Made by a program: the position numbers and the translations under genes. From contig NZ_SMKD01000057.1 in the NCBI RefSeq assembly GCF_004348595.1, positions 1-35,020 of the forward strand: 35,020 nt of DNA, in the 5' to 3' direction. Under the pieces are notes generated by a model. It ran no database searches, had not been told where the DNA came from, and saw only the letters and a program-made list of their open reading frames with translations. This DNA is from Micromonospora sp. KC723 (GTDB taxonomy: Bacteria; Actinomycetota; Actinomycetes; Mycobacteriales; Micromonosporaceae). How positions within the stretch are numbered: the first letter of the stretch is position 1; each line of letters begins with the position of its first letter. Below, one piece after another: positions 6,987-14,959 of the stretch.

Positions 6987-7526
6987 CTACGGCTGCTCGC
7001 AAGCACTGGCGCGGACGTGGCCCCCGCACCATGGGTGTGGGTCGACCGACCACACACGCCATCCGCCGTCATCACGGCGAGTCTCGAACCGCCACGGGTA
7101 CGGACTGCCGTGCATCATGAGTCCGCCGCCATCGGTCGGCCACCACACCGCCCGGACCTCGGTCACGACCTGGGCGCGGTCGTCGTCCTGGTGCTCAATG
7201 ACGAAAGCCGCTGCGGTCACCTTCGACACCGCCGGTTCGGTCCGGCTGATGTCCTGCCGAATCTCGCGCCACTCGTTGACCAGCTCGTCACGGTGTTGCG
7301 GTGCCAGCGCCGACCGTAGGCCCAGTTCCTCACCCGACGACACCGCCAGCATGAACACGTTCGCCGCAGCGTCCGGCGACGGCTGCCCCTGGTCCGCCTG
7401 GTGCGTCTTCACGGCCACCCACCCCACCCCGGCGGCGGCCGGACCAGCCACGCACAGCGCCAGGCCGGCGGCGAGGTACAGCACCCACCGGCGCGGCCGT
7501 CGACGACCGTCCTCCCCCAAGGTCAT
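6987..7526 (-). CDS. membrane-anchored protein of unknown function
   Basis: This encodes 179 residues. A basic start (MTLGEDGRRRPRR) leads into a single hydrophobic segment near residues 14-40 (WVLYLAAGLALCVAGPAAAG), a membrane anchor or uncleaved signal. The extracellular part has SPDAAANVFMLAVSSGEELG, LAPQHRDELVNEWREIRQDI, a VVTEVRAVW strand and a C-terminal RRDDGGWRVWSVDPHPWCGG. This pattern, a cone of helices followed by beta strands ending in a W-x-V-W motif, resembles NTF2-like conjugation-associated proteins, but I cannot assign it firmly. Its ATG overlaps the stop of the upstream frame (7523) by four bases. It lies inside the AICE. Confidence 0.68.
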   Translation of the reverse strand: MTLGEDGRRRPRRWVLYLAAGLALCVAGPAAAGVGWVAVKTHQADQGQPSPDAAANVFMLAVSSGEELGLRSALAPQHRDELVNEWREIRQDISRTEPAVSKVTAAAFVIEHQDDDRAQVVTEVRAVWWPTDGGGLMMHGSPYPWRFETRRDDGGWRVWSVDPHPWCGGHVRASACEQP

Positions 7527-7870
7527 TCCCGCACGATAGATCGACTAGTCGGCTTTCGTGTCGCGGACCCCGCCCCCGACGGACACCGCCACAGTGGCGC
7601 AGTTGACCTAAACCTCGACCGACACGGACCCGGCTCCCGGGGTCGAAGCTGGCCACCGGCGGCCACCCCTCCCCTCCCAGGTGAGCAGTTGAACTGACCC
7701 TGAGCGGCTGTAAGTCGGCTCCTGGGCGACTCGCATAGCCTGGACACGCTGATCAGGACTGCGGCGGCGGCGAGGGAGACGGCCAACGCGTTGGTAAACG
7801 CGAGCGGCACCGCAAGCACGACCGGGGTGACGGTCGCGATAACGCGGCGGCGGGACAGCCGGTCGAACAC
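7523..7870 (-). CDS. possible small membrane protein upstream of 6987
   Basis: From GTG 7870, with GGAG shortly upstream, the frame reads MFDRLSRRRVIATVTPVVLA then VPLAFTNALAVSLAAAAVLI: one long or two short membrane helices behind a basic start. The stop overlaps the next ATG as ATGA, which suggests translational coupling. Against this, the last 50 or so codons are Arg/Gly/Ser-rich with weak third-position GC, unlike a normal folded domain. It may be a real small membrane protein with a decayed or frameshifted tail, or a chance frame. Confidence 0.35.
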   Translation of the reverse strand: MFDRLSRRRVIATVTPVVLAVPLAFTNALAVSLAAAAVLISVSRLCESPRSRLTAAQGQFNCSPGRGGVAAGGQLRPREPGPCRSRFRSTAPLWRCPSGAGSATRKPTSRSIVRE

Positions 7871-8104
7871 GACCCGCTCCAGGCGGATCCGACCGTATAG
7901 GAACAGCGCGGCCCTTAGGCAGAATAATCCTCATTTCCCAAGGGCCGCGCCCACCGTCATTCCGTTAGGAGTAGTTAGCCACGGCGCAATTTTCGCTCTC
8001 GGTGGGAAGTGACAGGTTTCCCGCAGTTGTCGCGTCCGTCAGGCTGTTAGCCTGCCGAAAAGCGGAAGCGCCCGCCGACAGATCGCGAAGGGAGTGCCGT
8101 AGTC

Positions 8105-9196
8105 GTGACGACAATTCGTATTCTCGGCCGTGCTACGCCACGTAGGACACTGTGCCTCGCCATTGCCGTCGCGATGGTCCAGATTCTGTCGCCTGTGGCC
8201 GGTGCTGCGGGCAGGGGCGGCCGACCCGCAGTGGAGTGGCGGGCAGAGGCCCCGCTGTCGAGCTCCCGCTTCGCACTGGCGGCGGCCACGGCGCCGGACG
8301 GGTCGATTTTTGCGATCGGGGGCTCCGACAATTCACGCACCGGGGTCGTGGAGGTCTACTCACCTCGAACGAGACAGTGGAAGGCCGGTCCGTCGCTGCC
8401 TCACTGGAGATACCGGCACGCGGCTGCTACCGGCGGAGACGGGCGCATCTACGCGATCGGTGGCGGCTCTCCCGGCGGCGAGGGCGTGTTCCTCCGCTCC
8501 GTGCTCGCCCTGACGCCGGGCGACGATCACTGGGTGCCCGTGGCGCCGATGCCCACCGGACGACAATTGCTCGCCGCGGCAGCCGGCACCGACGGTCGCA
8601 TCTACGCCGTTGGCGGGCGCTACTACGACGTGCTCGCTACCCTCGAAATCTACGACCCGACGGTCGACCGGTGGGCCACCGGAGCGCCGATGCCTGCGCC
8701 GCGCTACGGAATGGGAGTGGCAGGCGGATTGGACGGACGGATCTATGCAATCGGCGGCCTCGGAGCCCGTGTCGGGAGCATCCTCGATGTCGTCGAGGCG
8801 TACTCGCCCGCCACCGGCGCATGGACGACTCTCGCGCCACTTCCCCGCCCGCGGGCTGGGGTAGAAGCCACGACCGGCCCGGACGGCCGCATCTACGTGA
8901 TAGGGGGCTGTGAGTTGGACCTCGAAGCCCCGGAAGGGGAACAGTGCGTGTTTACCACCCGGGTGGACGTGTACTCACCCGAAACCGACACCTGGGAGAC
9001 GGTCACCGGCACCACCATCGCCCATAGTGAAGGGGCGGTGGTCACGAGCGGCAGGAGGATCTACGTCATCGGTGGGCACACCGCCGCGGTGGAGTCCATG
9101 CGGGTGACTGCCCGCCGTCGGGTTCCCCAGCCTCCGGTCGGCGACTCTTCCCGCGGTCTCCAGCCTCCGCCGGACGCGTCGCGCGCCGGACGTTAG
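8105..9196 (+). CDS. secreted Kelch-repeat beta-propeller protein
   Basis: This encodes 363 residues starting at GTG 8105, with GAAGGGAG upstream. Residues 1-36 form a signal peptide (basic start, LCLAIAVAMVQILSPVAG core). The rest is six Kelch blades, each ending in a recognisable strand: DGSIFAIGG, DGRIYAIGG, DGRIYAVGG, DGRIYAIGG, DGRIYVIGG and RRIYVIGG, with paired Trp (W.AGPSLP, W.TGAPMP, W.TLAPLP) between. This is the usual Kelch propeller, exported and probably a binding protein. After the last blade a Pro/Arg-rich tail of 35 residues has no similarity to the fold and may be recent readthrough. It lies in the AICE as cargo and has no partner gene. The ligand is unknown. Confidence 0.85.
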   Translation: MTTIRILGRATPRRTLCLAIAVAMVQILSPVAGAAGRGGRPAVEWRAEAPLSSSRFALAAATAPDGSIFAIGGSDNSRTGVVEVYSPRTRQWKAGPSLPHWRYRHAAATGGDGRIYAIGGGSPGGEGVFLRSVLALTPGDDHWVPVAPMPTGRQLLAAAAGTDGRIYAVGGRYYDVLATLEIYDPTVDRWATGAPMPAPRYGMGVAGGLDGRIYAIGGLGARVGSILDVVEAYSPATGAWTTLAPLPRPRAGVEATTGPDGRIYVIGGCELDLEAPEGEQCVFTTRVDVYSPETDTWETVTGTTIAHSEGAVVTSGRRIYVIGGHTAAVESMRVTARRRVPQPPVGDSSRGLQPPPDASRAGR

Positions 9197-9579
9197 CAAC
9201 GGCTGGGTGCCGAAAGTGCGCGGGTGACCTGACAGCCCTCGTAGGCAGGAAGGGCACGTGGACATTGCCGCGCCCGAGCCACTGCGGTCCCGCCACGGCC
9301 ACCGCCCACATGCTTGGGACTTGCCGGTCAACCCTGCCGCGGTCTCGGACCTCCTCTCGGCGGGCACCGGCAGTTCCTTGGCGTCTCATCGCTGTTCTGT
9401 CCGGCTGGCTACTGCGTTGTGTTCCATCGACTTGCATGTCGCGCCGCGCGCGCCGGGACGTGACCGGCCGCGAGGCCGCATGCGCGGCCCGGCGCTGGCG
9501 CGGCGGCGGGCCGCTTGCGGCCCGCCCTTGACCAAGTAAAGAAAGTCTGAACACACTACGCTTCGATCACAGCGCCGGC
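9197..9579. other. intergenic stretch with no gene recognised
   Basis: About 380 bases between the Kelch gene and the convergent kinase relic. Short overlapping frames are Arg/Ala-rich and look like GC-rich noise. The only feature supported is the hairpin at 9505-9526. Confidence 0.5.
9505..9526. terminator. bidirectional hairpin between convergent genes
   Basis: GGCGGGCCGC and GCGGCCCGCC form a perfect 10-bp inverted repeat around TT. It lies between the converging Kelch gene and kinase relic, where a shared terminator is expected. No T-tract follows, which is common in actinomycetes. Confidence 0.55.
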
Positions 9580-10107
9580 TCAAGCAAGGCTGCGATCGAT
9601 CCGCTGGACAATCATCTCGGCTGCCTCGGGTGCCGATACGAACTCAGTGTCAATCCTGATGTCTGCTTCAGGTAGGCAAGGCGTCTGTTCGATGGCCGCG
9701 AAGCGCTGTTCGTCGTCTCCTGTGTCCCGAGACCGAATGCGGTCATGGAGTATCGCGGGTCGACAGTGCAGTTCGACTACGGTCCAGTTCGCACCACTCT
9801 TCGCGTCACCCGTTATTGCTTTGACCGCTTCGACCTGGCCAAGGTGTACAACAGGAACTTTCCCCCATGCCCATAGCTGCTCTAATCCGGAACGGTCAAC
9901 GAAGTATGTCGCGCCATACCGGCTGTTTTCCCACAAGATCTCGCCTGACTTCTGGCGTAGGTCGTCGGCTTGTCTCGAACTAATCATCCGATAGCCCTTG
10001 GTCCTACCAGGGCCGACCTTCAGCCGTTTGAAGTGCTCGAACCGAGGTTCCCGGTTGACAAGCTCGGTGGTTACCTGGTGGAGCTGATCGGCCCCACGGT
10101 GTCGCAC
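9580..10107 (-). pseudogene. guanylate-kinase-like protein lacking its P-loop (5'-truncated)
   Basis: From about residue 15 the sequence matches a family of actinomycete guanylate-kinase-like nucleotide kinases: RFEHFKRLKVGPGRTKGYRM, ILWENSRYGATYFVDRSGL, VPVVHLGQVEAV, and a C-terminal LPEADIRIDTE. Intact members begin with a Walker A P-loop of the GPPxSGKDT type about 20 residues before this point. Here the first residues (MRHRGADQLHQVTTEL) have no P-loop. A faint GPIS-type remnant is visible in another frame. Without it the protein cannot bind the ATP phosphates, so the gene is probably dead. Its upstream end collides with a truncated AICE gene on the other strand near 10065. The start codon given is only the longest frame. 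Confidence 0.68.
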
Positions 10108-10173
10108 TGGGAGCGGGATGGCCGGTCGGGTCTGACGTGGAAGGCGCAGAGCCTGAAGGCTGCCGGCGTGTAG
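10063..10173 (+). pseudogene. C-terminal fragment of an AICE core protein
   Basis: The plus-strand frame ending at the stop 10171-10173 reads GGYLVELIGPTVSHWERDGR then SGLTWKAQSLKAAGV. This matches the C-terminus of small AICE/plasmid proteins that end in a V.W..DGR.G..W.A..L.P strand pattern. The N-terminal part is absent: upstream of about 10063 the DNA is the antisense of the kinase relic. It is therefore a 5'-truncated remnant of a core gene normally found upstream of the transfer genes. The family is recognised from memory only. Confidence 0.5.
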
Positions 10174-10204
10174 ATGTCTTTGGCCCCGCCCCTGTCTGGT
10201 GGGT

Positions 10205-10223
10205 GACCCGTTCGAGTCGGGTC
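10205..10223 (+). terminator. short GC-rich hairpin after the AICE gene fragment
   Basis: GACCCG-N7-CGGGTC forms a perfect 6-bp stem 32 bases after the stop of the truncated gene, with GCCCC and GGGGC flanking it for possible extension. It is a plausible terminator separating the fragment from the operon that starts at 10358. Confidence 0.35.
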
Positions 10224-10357
10224 GGGGCGCTTATGTCGACGGTATGCGGACTCCGTGAGGTCGCATCATCGGCAGATTGTTCATTGAGAATTCCACAGTG
10301 GATACAACCTTGCCTAAAAACAGGCATTTTCGCTTCGACATGTGAAGGGAGGTTGCT

Positions 10358-10480
10358 ATGTCGAACCTTGAGCTTATTCTTATCGTCTTGCTGATTGCGT
10401 CGGCGTCGATGAATTACGGCCTGCTGCGTCGTGAGGCGCGTCGGGTGCGTCGGGTGTGGCGTCTGTCCGGTCGGGAGTAG
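10358..10480 (+). CDS. 40-residue membrane peptide of the AICE
   Basis: A short frame starting at ATG 10358 with a strong site (AGGGAGG) 5 bases upstream. The peptide is MSNLELILIVLLIASASMNY followed by GLLRREARRVRRVWRLSGRE. One transmembrane helix (residues 4-23) is followed by a strongly basic cytoplasmic tail. Small membrane peptides of this kind are common at the head of AICE operons, but I know of no function. TGCCT-AAAAAC-AGGCA lies about 30-45 bases upstream and could be a regulatory site. Confidence 0.6.
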   Translation: MSNLELILIVLLIASASMNYGLLRREARRVRRVWRLSGRE

Positions 10481-10580
10481 CCACGGCTCGGTGGTTTCTA
10501 TCCACCCCCTTGGAGCCCTGTTCCGGGGGTGGGTGGTGCCCACCGATTCGGGTGGGTCGAAGACCGGAAAGGAGCGGTGT

Positions 10581-10856
10581 ATGGATTTGGTGCCGGAGCT
10601 GGTGAAGTCGTGGACCGGCAGGGCGAGGTACGAGGCGCTGGTAGGCAACGTGCAGGGTTTGGCGATGCTGCTGGATGGCGTCAACAGCCTGATCAAGGCG
10701 TGTGAGCCGCCGCCGGGGACGCTGTACCAGTTCGCCGCCCGGATCGAGGACCTGGAGGACGCACACAAGCAGGCCGTCGAATCGCTTCGGGCGTTTCACC
10801 TGCGGGTCAAGACGTATGAGGCGGACCTGATCGCTAAGCCGTGGAAGGTGAATTGA
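10581..10856 (+). CDS. small AICE protein of unknown function, helical
   Basis: This encodes 91 residues from ATG 10581, chosen for AAAGGAG 7 bases upstream; the longer frame to 10431 has no site. The sequence is almost wholly amphipathic helix: LVPELVKSWTGRARYEALVG, LAMLLDGVNSLIKACEPPPG, then FAARIEDLEDAHKQAVESLR, likely coiled-coil. No signal or membrane segment is present. Its stop overlaps the next start by one base (TGATG), so the two small genes are coupled and may form a complex. Function unknown; such pairs are usual between the regulator and transfer regions of AICEs. Confidence 0.7.
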   Translation: MDLVPELVKSWTGRARYEALVGNVQGLAMLLDGVNSLIKACEPPPGTLYQFAARIEDLEDAHKQAVESLRAFHLRVKTYEADLIAKPWKVN

Positions 10857-11092
10857 TGTCGTACCGGATCAGTGACACCTACGACGGCGTTGATCAGGCG
10901 ATGCGGCTGCTGCGGCGGTCGATGAAGGGAATGCCGGAGCGGTATCGCTACATGAAGCACTACGACGAGCTTCGTCGGGCGGTGGCGGTGCTGTTGATCC
11001 TCCTCGAAGAGGCAACTCCGTGGATGGAGGAGACGGATAAGGCGAAGCAGGCGACGACGACCGCACAGAAGATGCTCGCGGCGGTTCGCTGA
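10856..11092 (+). CDS. small AICE protein of unknown function, coupled to 10581
   Basis: This encodes 78 residues from ATG 10856, which shares its first base with the stop of the previous gene. MSYRISDTYDGVDQAMRLLR is followed by RYRYMKHYDELRRAVAVLLI and a C-terminal Lys/Thr/Ala-rich helix. It is predicted to be all-helical and cytoplasmic. Together with the preceding 91-residue protein it forms a coupled pair ending at a strong hairpin (11108-11145), so 10358-11092 is probably one transcript. I do not recognise the family. Confidence 0.7.
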   Translation: MSYRISDTYDGVDQAMRLLRRSMKGMPERYRYMKHYDELRRAVAVLLILLEEATPWMEETDKAKQATTTAQKMLAAVR

Positions 11093-11107
11093 CGGTAGTT
11101 GTTCGAC

Positions 11108-11145
11108 GGAAAGGCCCGGGTTGGTTATCCGATCCGGGCCTTTCC
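11108..11145 (+). terminator. 12-bp hairpin ending the small-gene operon
   Basis: GGAAAGGCCCGG (11108-11119) pairs perfectly with CCGGGCCTTTCC (11134-11145) across a 14-base loop, 15 bases after the last stop. It separates the small-gene operon from the translocase gene at 11204. Confidence 0.72.
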
Positions 11146-11203
11146 TTGCCCGAAAACAGTAGCGACGAAATTACATACGAACTGGTGAAGGTAGGTGCGG
11201 GAA

Positions 11204-12562
11204 ATGGGTAAGCGTACTCAGGGGTGGGAATGGCGGGTCGCGGGGTGGGCTGCTCGGCACCCGGGTTTCGTGGCGGCTCCGGCTGCTGCCGCTGCCAGCG
11301 TGGTCGAGTTCGGGCCGGTGACGACGGGTGGTGTGGTGGCCGGTGCGGTAGCTGCCGGTGTGGGCTGGTACCGGGGTCACCCGGAGTCGTGGTCGACGGT
11401 GGCGGCTCCTCAGCTTCGGGCGCTGCGTCGCCGGTGGCTGTCGCGAACGTACCTGGGGCCGTGGTGGGGTCGGGTGACCGAGGCGTGCAACCTGGTCACG
11501 GTCCACCGCAAGACGGGCGTGATCAATGTTCCTCGGATCATCCGGGTCCGATCGCACTCCCCGTCGACCGAGACGGTCTACGTGCGGCTGTTGCTCGGGC
11601 AGACGCCGAAGCAGTGGGAAGAGGCAGCCGACGCCCTGGCGGTCGCGCTGAAGGCGGAACGGGTGGGTGTCGAGCGGGTCCGGCCTCAGGTGATCGCGCT
11701 GATCGTGCAGCGGTCCGAGCCGTTCACTCAGGTGATCATCCCGCCGGACATCCCGGCTGACGCTGACGCGGTCAGCCTGCGGCAGGTGTACCTGGGCGAG
11801 ACCGAGCACGGGACCGACTGGTACGCGCCGCTGATCGGGCAACACTGGCTGGTCGCCGGTGCCACCGGGTCGGGCAAGAACTCGGTGACGTGGATGGCGC
11901 TCCGGGCGTGCGCGCCACTGATTCGTGACGGCCTGGTGCGGGTGCACGTGGTCAACCCCAAGGGCACCGAGTTGAACGCTCTGCGGCCGGTGTCCTACCG
12001 GTACGCCGAGACCGACGGCGACATCGTGGAGGTCATTCAGGGTTTCTGGGCCACGATGCAGGACCGCAAAAAGGTCTTGGCTGAACAGGGCCGGCGGACC
12101 TTCGAGCTGTCCCGGGAAACGCCCCTGGACTTGCTGGTGGTCGATGAGTTGGGGGCGGTGACTGGCTACGGCGACCGGTCTCTGACCAAGGGCGTCCAGG
12201 CGGTGTTGCCGCTGATCCTGTCTCAGGCTCGGGCGCTGGGCGGCAGCGTGATCGGCGCGCTTCAGGAGCCCACCAAGGACGTGATTCCTCAGCGTGACCT
12301 GTTCTCCCTGCGGGTGTGCCTGCGGGCGACGTCGGCCGGACACGTCGACATGGTTCTTGGTGAGGACATGCGACGTCGGGGCGCGCTCGCCGACGAGATT
12401 CCGAACGTGGCGGAGTCGGCCGGTATCGGGTTCGTCGTCAAGCAGCGGTCACGAACCCCGATGCGGGTGCGGGCGGCGTACTGCGACGACTCCGACATCC
12501 GAGAGTTGGTGCGGGTCGCGGGATGGCCGCACACCGAACTCACCACCACGGCGGCGGGGTGA
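11204..12562 (+). CDS. FtsK/SpoIIIE-type conjugal DNA translocase (TraB/TraSA-like)
   Basis: This encodes 452 residues from ATG 11204 (a GTG three codons earlier sits too close to the AGGTAGG site). An N-terminal hydrophobic region (FVAAPAAAAASVVEFGPVTT, then VVAGAVAAGVGW) anchors it to the membrane. The FtsK/SpoIIIE ATPase follows: Walker A GATGSGKNS at residues 219-227 and Walker B LLVVDE with Asp314-Glu315. Later LGGSVIGALQEPTKDVIPQR and DLFSLRVCLRATSAGHVDMV are the sensor region typical of AICE translocases. In actinomycete conjugation one such hexameric pump moves double-stranded DNA between mycelia. It is followed at 6 bp by the Spd-like gene. AICE of the pSAM2 type is the clear context. 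Confidence 0.92.
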   Translation: MGKRTQGWEWRVAGWAARHPGFVAAPAAAAASVVEFGPVTTGGVVAGAVAAGVGWYRGHPESWSTVAAPQLRALRRRWLSRTYLGPWWGRVTEACNLVTVHRKTGVINVPRIIRVRSHSPSTETVYVRLLLGQTPKQWEEAADALAVALKAERVGVERVRPQVIALIVQRSEPFTQVIIPPDIPADADAVSLRQVYLGETEHGTDWYAPLIGQHWLVAGATGSGKNSVTWMALRACAPLIRDGLVRVHVVNPKGTELNALRPVSYRYAETDGDIVEVIQGFWATMQDRKKVLAEQGRRTFELSRETPLDLLVVDELGAVTGYGDRSLTKGVQAVLPLILSQARALGGSVIGALQEPTKDVIPQRDLFSLRVCLRATSAGHVDMVLGEDMRRRGALADEIPNVAESAGIGFVVKQRSRTPMRVRAAYCDDSDIRELVRVAGWPHTELTTTAAG

Positions 12563-12568
12563 TCGACG

Positions 12569-13510
12569 GTGCAGACACACGACACCGGTAAGCCCCGACC
12601 GGGAAAGCAGCCCCGCCCGGTCCGCAAGCTGAGCAAGCGCCTGGACGTGGCGCGGCAGCTTCACGACCTGGAGCAGGATGCCGCGTTGGACATCGTGGAC
12701 ATCGAACGGCTCCGAGTGAGCGTCACTCGATCCCTATGGGTGTTCCTGGCGGTCGGGTCGGTGTTCACCACCACCGGCGTCCAAGACTTCCTCGCCGGTC
12801 ACCTCACCCCGGCCGACCCGGTCTGGTGGGGCTGCTGGGGAGTCGAACCCTGCCTGGTCGGCATCCTCATTACGATCCTGCGCTGGGAAGCGGCGATGAT
12901 CGCCCGGGGCATCGACATCGACTCCAAGGCGGTCGACTGGCTGAAGCGGTTCCTGCTCGGCTCCACGCTCGTCATGAACGTCGTGCCGGCGCTGTGGCCG
13001 CGTGAAGGCGGGATCAGCGCGGGCATGCTCGCCGCGCACATCATGGTGCCGGTCCTCGTGTTCTTCCTCGCCGAAGTGATGCCGATCGTGCAGGCACGCT
13101 GCACCCAGGCACGCCGGGCCGTCACCCTCACCAAACCCGAGAACAGCACGCCGGAGCCCGTCGACCCGGTCCCGGCCGCCCCGGTCGAGACTCCGGCTTC
13201 CCCGGTGGAAGCTTCACCCCCGGCCGTCACCACGTCCATGGCCCTGCCACCGGTGACCCCGCCGGCGGCACCCATCGAGGCCCCGGCCGTCCCAGCAGAA
13301 ACCCCGGCACCGGTTCCGGCTGCCGCCGTGGAGCTGGACGGGTTGGGCATCCCGGTCGGAATGCAGCAACAGATTCGGCAACTCGTCGCCGGCTCCACCG
13401 CTCCGGTAACCGCCGTCGACATTCAACGCGCTACCCGGCTACCGCTGCCCATCGCGGCGCGGGTGGTCGACCGGCTCACCCCGGTCACTGCCAACGGCTA
13501 CGCGCACTGA
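12569..13510 (+). CDS. Spd-like / DUF2637-type membrane protein with C-terminal HTH-like region
   Basis: This encodes 313 residues starting at GTG 12569, six bases after the translocase stop. There are four membrane segments between residues 50 and 182 (SLWVFLAVGSVFTTTGV; VEPCLVGILITIL; FLLGSTLVMNVVPALW; HIMVPVLVFFLAEVMPI), as in DUF2637/Spd proteins of AICEs. A Pro/Ala/Val-rich linker of about 70 residues follows, then a compact end (VGMQQQIRQLVAGSTAPVTA, VDIQRATRLPLPIAARVVDR) that looks like a winged helix. These proteins accompany the translocase and help spread the element within mycelium. The HTH-like tail suggests a membrane-tethered DNA contact, which is inference. Confidence 0.75.
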   Translation: MQTHDTGKPRPGKQPRPVRKLSKRLDVARQLHDLEQDAALDIVDIERLRVSVTRSLWVFLAVGSVFTTTGVQDFLAGHLTPADPVWWGCWGVEPCLVGILITILRWEAAMIARGIDIDSKAVDWLKRFLLGSTLVMNVVPALWPREGGISAGMLAAHIMVPVLVFFLAEVMPIVQARCTQARRAVTLTKPENSTPEPVDPVPAAPVETPASPVEASPPAVTTSMALPPVTPPAAPIEAPAVPAETPAPVPAAAVELDGLGIPVGMQQQIRQLVAGSTAPVTAVDIQRATRLPLPIAARVVDRLTPVTANGYAH

Positions 13511-13536
13511 CCCGCGCGTCTCTTCTCGCTCGCTCT

Positions 13537-13573
13537 GACCTGCCGTGCTCCTCGTGCTGGGGCACGGCAGGTC
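13537..13573 (+). terminator. 12-bp hairpin between spd-like gene and rep
   Basis: GACCTGCCGTGC (13537-13548) pairs perfectly with GCACGGCAGGTC (13562-13573) across 13 bases. It lies 27 bases after the Spd-like stop and 18 bases before the rep start. Terminator is the simplest reading. Its position beside a rolling-circle Rep also allows a role at the replication origin. Confidence 0.55.
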
Positions 13574-13591
13574 CGTCTTCGGAGGGATTCC

Positions 13592-14959
13592 ATGTCGTCA
13601 CCACCTCACACGCCTCGGCAGGTGCACGGCGGGCGTGACGCTGAGGCCGAGCTGACCCGGTGGATGCGCTCCCCGGCCTACAAGGAGTGGCGCGCCGGCG
13701 TTGAGAGCGTCAAGGGCTGCCTTCAGCCAGTCCGGCTCGTCGGCAAGTTCGAAGTTCGCCACATCGGCACCGGTGACCTGATCGCCTCTCGGCAGGGCCG
13801 GGTGTGGGCCTCCTGCGGTACGCGCCGCGCGGCTGTCTGCCCGACTTGCGCCGACCGGTACGCCGCTGACGCCTGGCACCTGATCCACGCGGGCATGTCC
13901 GGCGGCAAAGGCGTTCCCGACACCGTGGCGCGGTCTACCCGGCTGTTCGTCACCCTCACCGCCCCGTCGTTCGGTCCGGTCCACAACCGGCCCGGCAAGC
14001 GCCCCTGCTCCTGCGGGCGCTGGCACCCCGAAGGACATCCGCTGCTGGGTAGCCCGCTCGACCCGAACGCCTACGACTACACGGGTGCGGTGCTGTGGCA
14101 GGCACACAGCGGCCAACTCTGGCACCGGTTCACCATCGCCCTACGCCGGGCGGTCGCCGCCGCTGGTGGCCTCACCGTCCGAGCATCGAGCGCGCACCTG
14201 CGGATCTCCTACGCCAAGGTGGCCGAATACCAGCGGCGCGGCCTGGTGCACTTTCACGCCGTCATTCGCGCTGACGGCCCATCCGGTCCGGACTCATCGC
14301 CCCCGGTGTGGCTCACCCCCGACGTGTTGGCCGACGCGGTACGCACCGCGGCTTCCTCCGTCGAGCTGGAAACCGTCCGACCTGACGGAACCCCGCTGCC
14401 CCTCGGCTGGGGCGCACAAGTCGACGTCGAGGACATCACCGCCACCGACGTCGACATCGATGACGGAGACGGCGACGGAGACCAGGCGGTAACCGACACC
14501 AAGCTTGCCGGCTACATCGCCAAGTACGCCACCAAAGGCACCGGCGCCACGGAGACCGGAGACCGGCGCATCCGCTCGCAGATGCACATCGACCGACTGC
14601 GGGTCTCCGATCACCACCGCGCGATGATTCAAACCGCGTGGGACCTCGGCGGCCTCGACCAGTACGCCGATCTCAAGCTCCGTCACTGGGCGCACATGCT
14701 CGGCTTCCGGGGCCACTTCCTCACCAAGTCCCGGATCTACTCCACGACCTTCAAGAACCTTCGCGCTGAGCGTCGCGCGCATCAGCTTCAGACCGCGCTC
14801 GCCGAAGCGGGCCTTCCCGATGACACCGACGTCCTGGTCGTCAACGACTGGCAGATCCTCGGCATCGGCTACGACTCGCCGGAGCAAATCGAACTCGCTA
14901 CCGCGATCGGTGATCGCATTCGAGCGGCACGACAGCAAGCCAGAAAGGAGCCCCGATGA
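13592..14959 (+). CDS. rolling-circle replication initiator (RepSA-like, HUH)
   Basis: This encodes 455 residues from ATG 13592 with GGAGGG upstream. The features are those of pSAM2 RepSA-type initiators: a zinc-binding block near residues 75-92 (CGTRRAAVCPTCADRYAADA), a second Cys/His block (CSCGRWHPEGHP), the metal-binding HUH motif with His220-Phe-His222 in RGLVHFHAVIRADG, and KLAGYIAKYATKGTG, which carries the candidate catalytic tyrosines. Rep nicks the origin so that the excised element replicates before transfer. The length is usual for the family. The stop overlaps the Xis start by four bases (ATGA), placing rep, xis and int in one operon. Confidence 0.92.
   Translation: MSSPPHTPRQVHGGRDAEAELTRWMRSPAYKEWRAGVESVKGCLQPVRLVGKFEVRHIGTGDLIASRQGRVWASCGTRRAAVCPTCADRYAADAWHLIHAGMSGGKGVPDTVARSTRLFVTLTAPSFGPVHNRPGKRPCSCGRWHPEGHPLLGSPLDPNAYDYTGAVLWQAHSGQLWHRFTIALRRAVAAAGGLTVRASSAHLRISYAKVAEYQRRGLVHFHAVIRADGPSGPDSSPPVWLTPDVLADAVRTAASSVELETVRPDGTPLPLGWGAQVDVEDITATDVDIDDGDGDGDQAVTDTKLAGYIAKYATKGTGATETGDRRIRSQMHIDRLRVSDHHRAMIQTAWDLGGLDQYADLKLRHWAHMLGFRGHFLTKSRIYSTTFKNLRAERRAHQLQTALAEAGLPDDTDVLVVNDWQILGIGYDSPEQIELATAIGDRIRAARQQARKEPR

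Noticed and set aside
10265..10357. Sigma-70-type promoter before the small AICE operon (TTGTTC, GATACA)
   Set aside because: Spacing of 18 is possible but the boxes match weakly; not enough to list as a feature.
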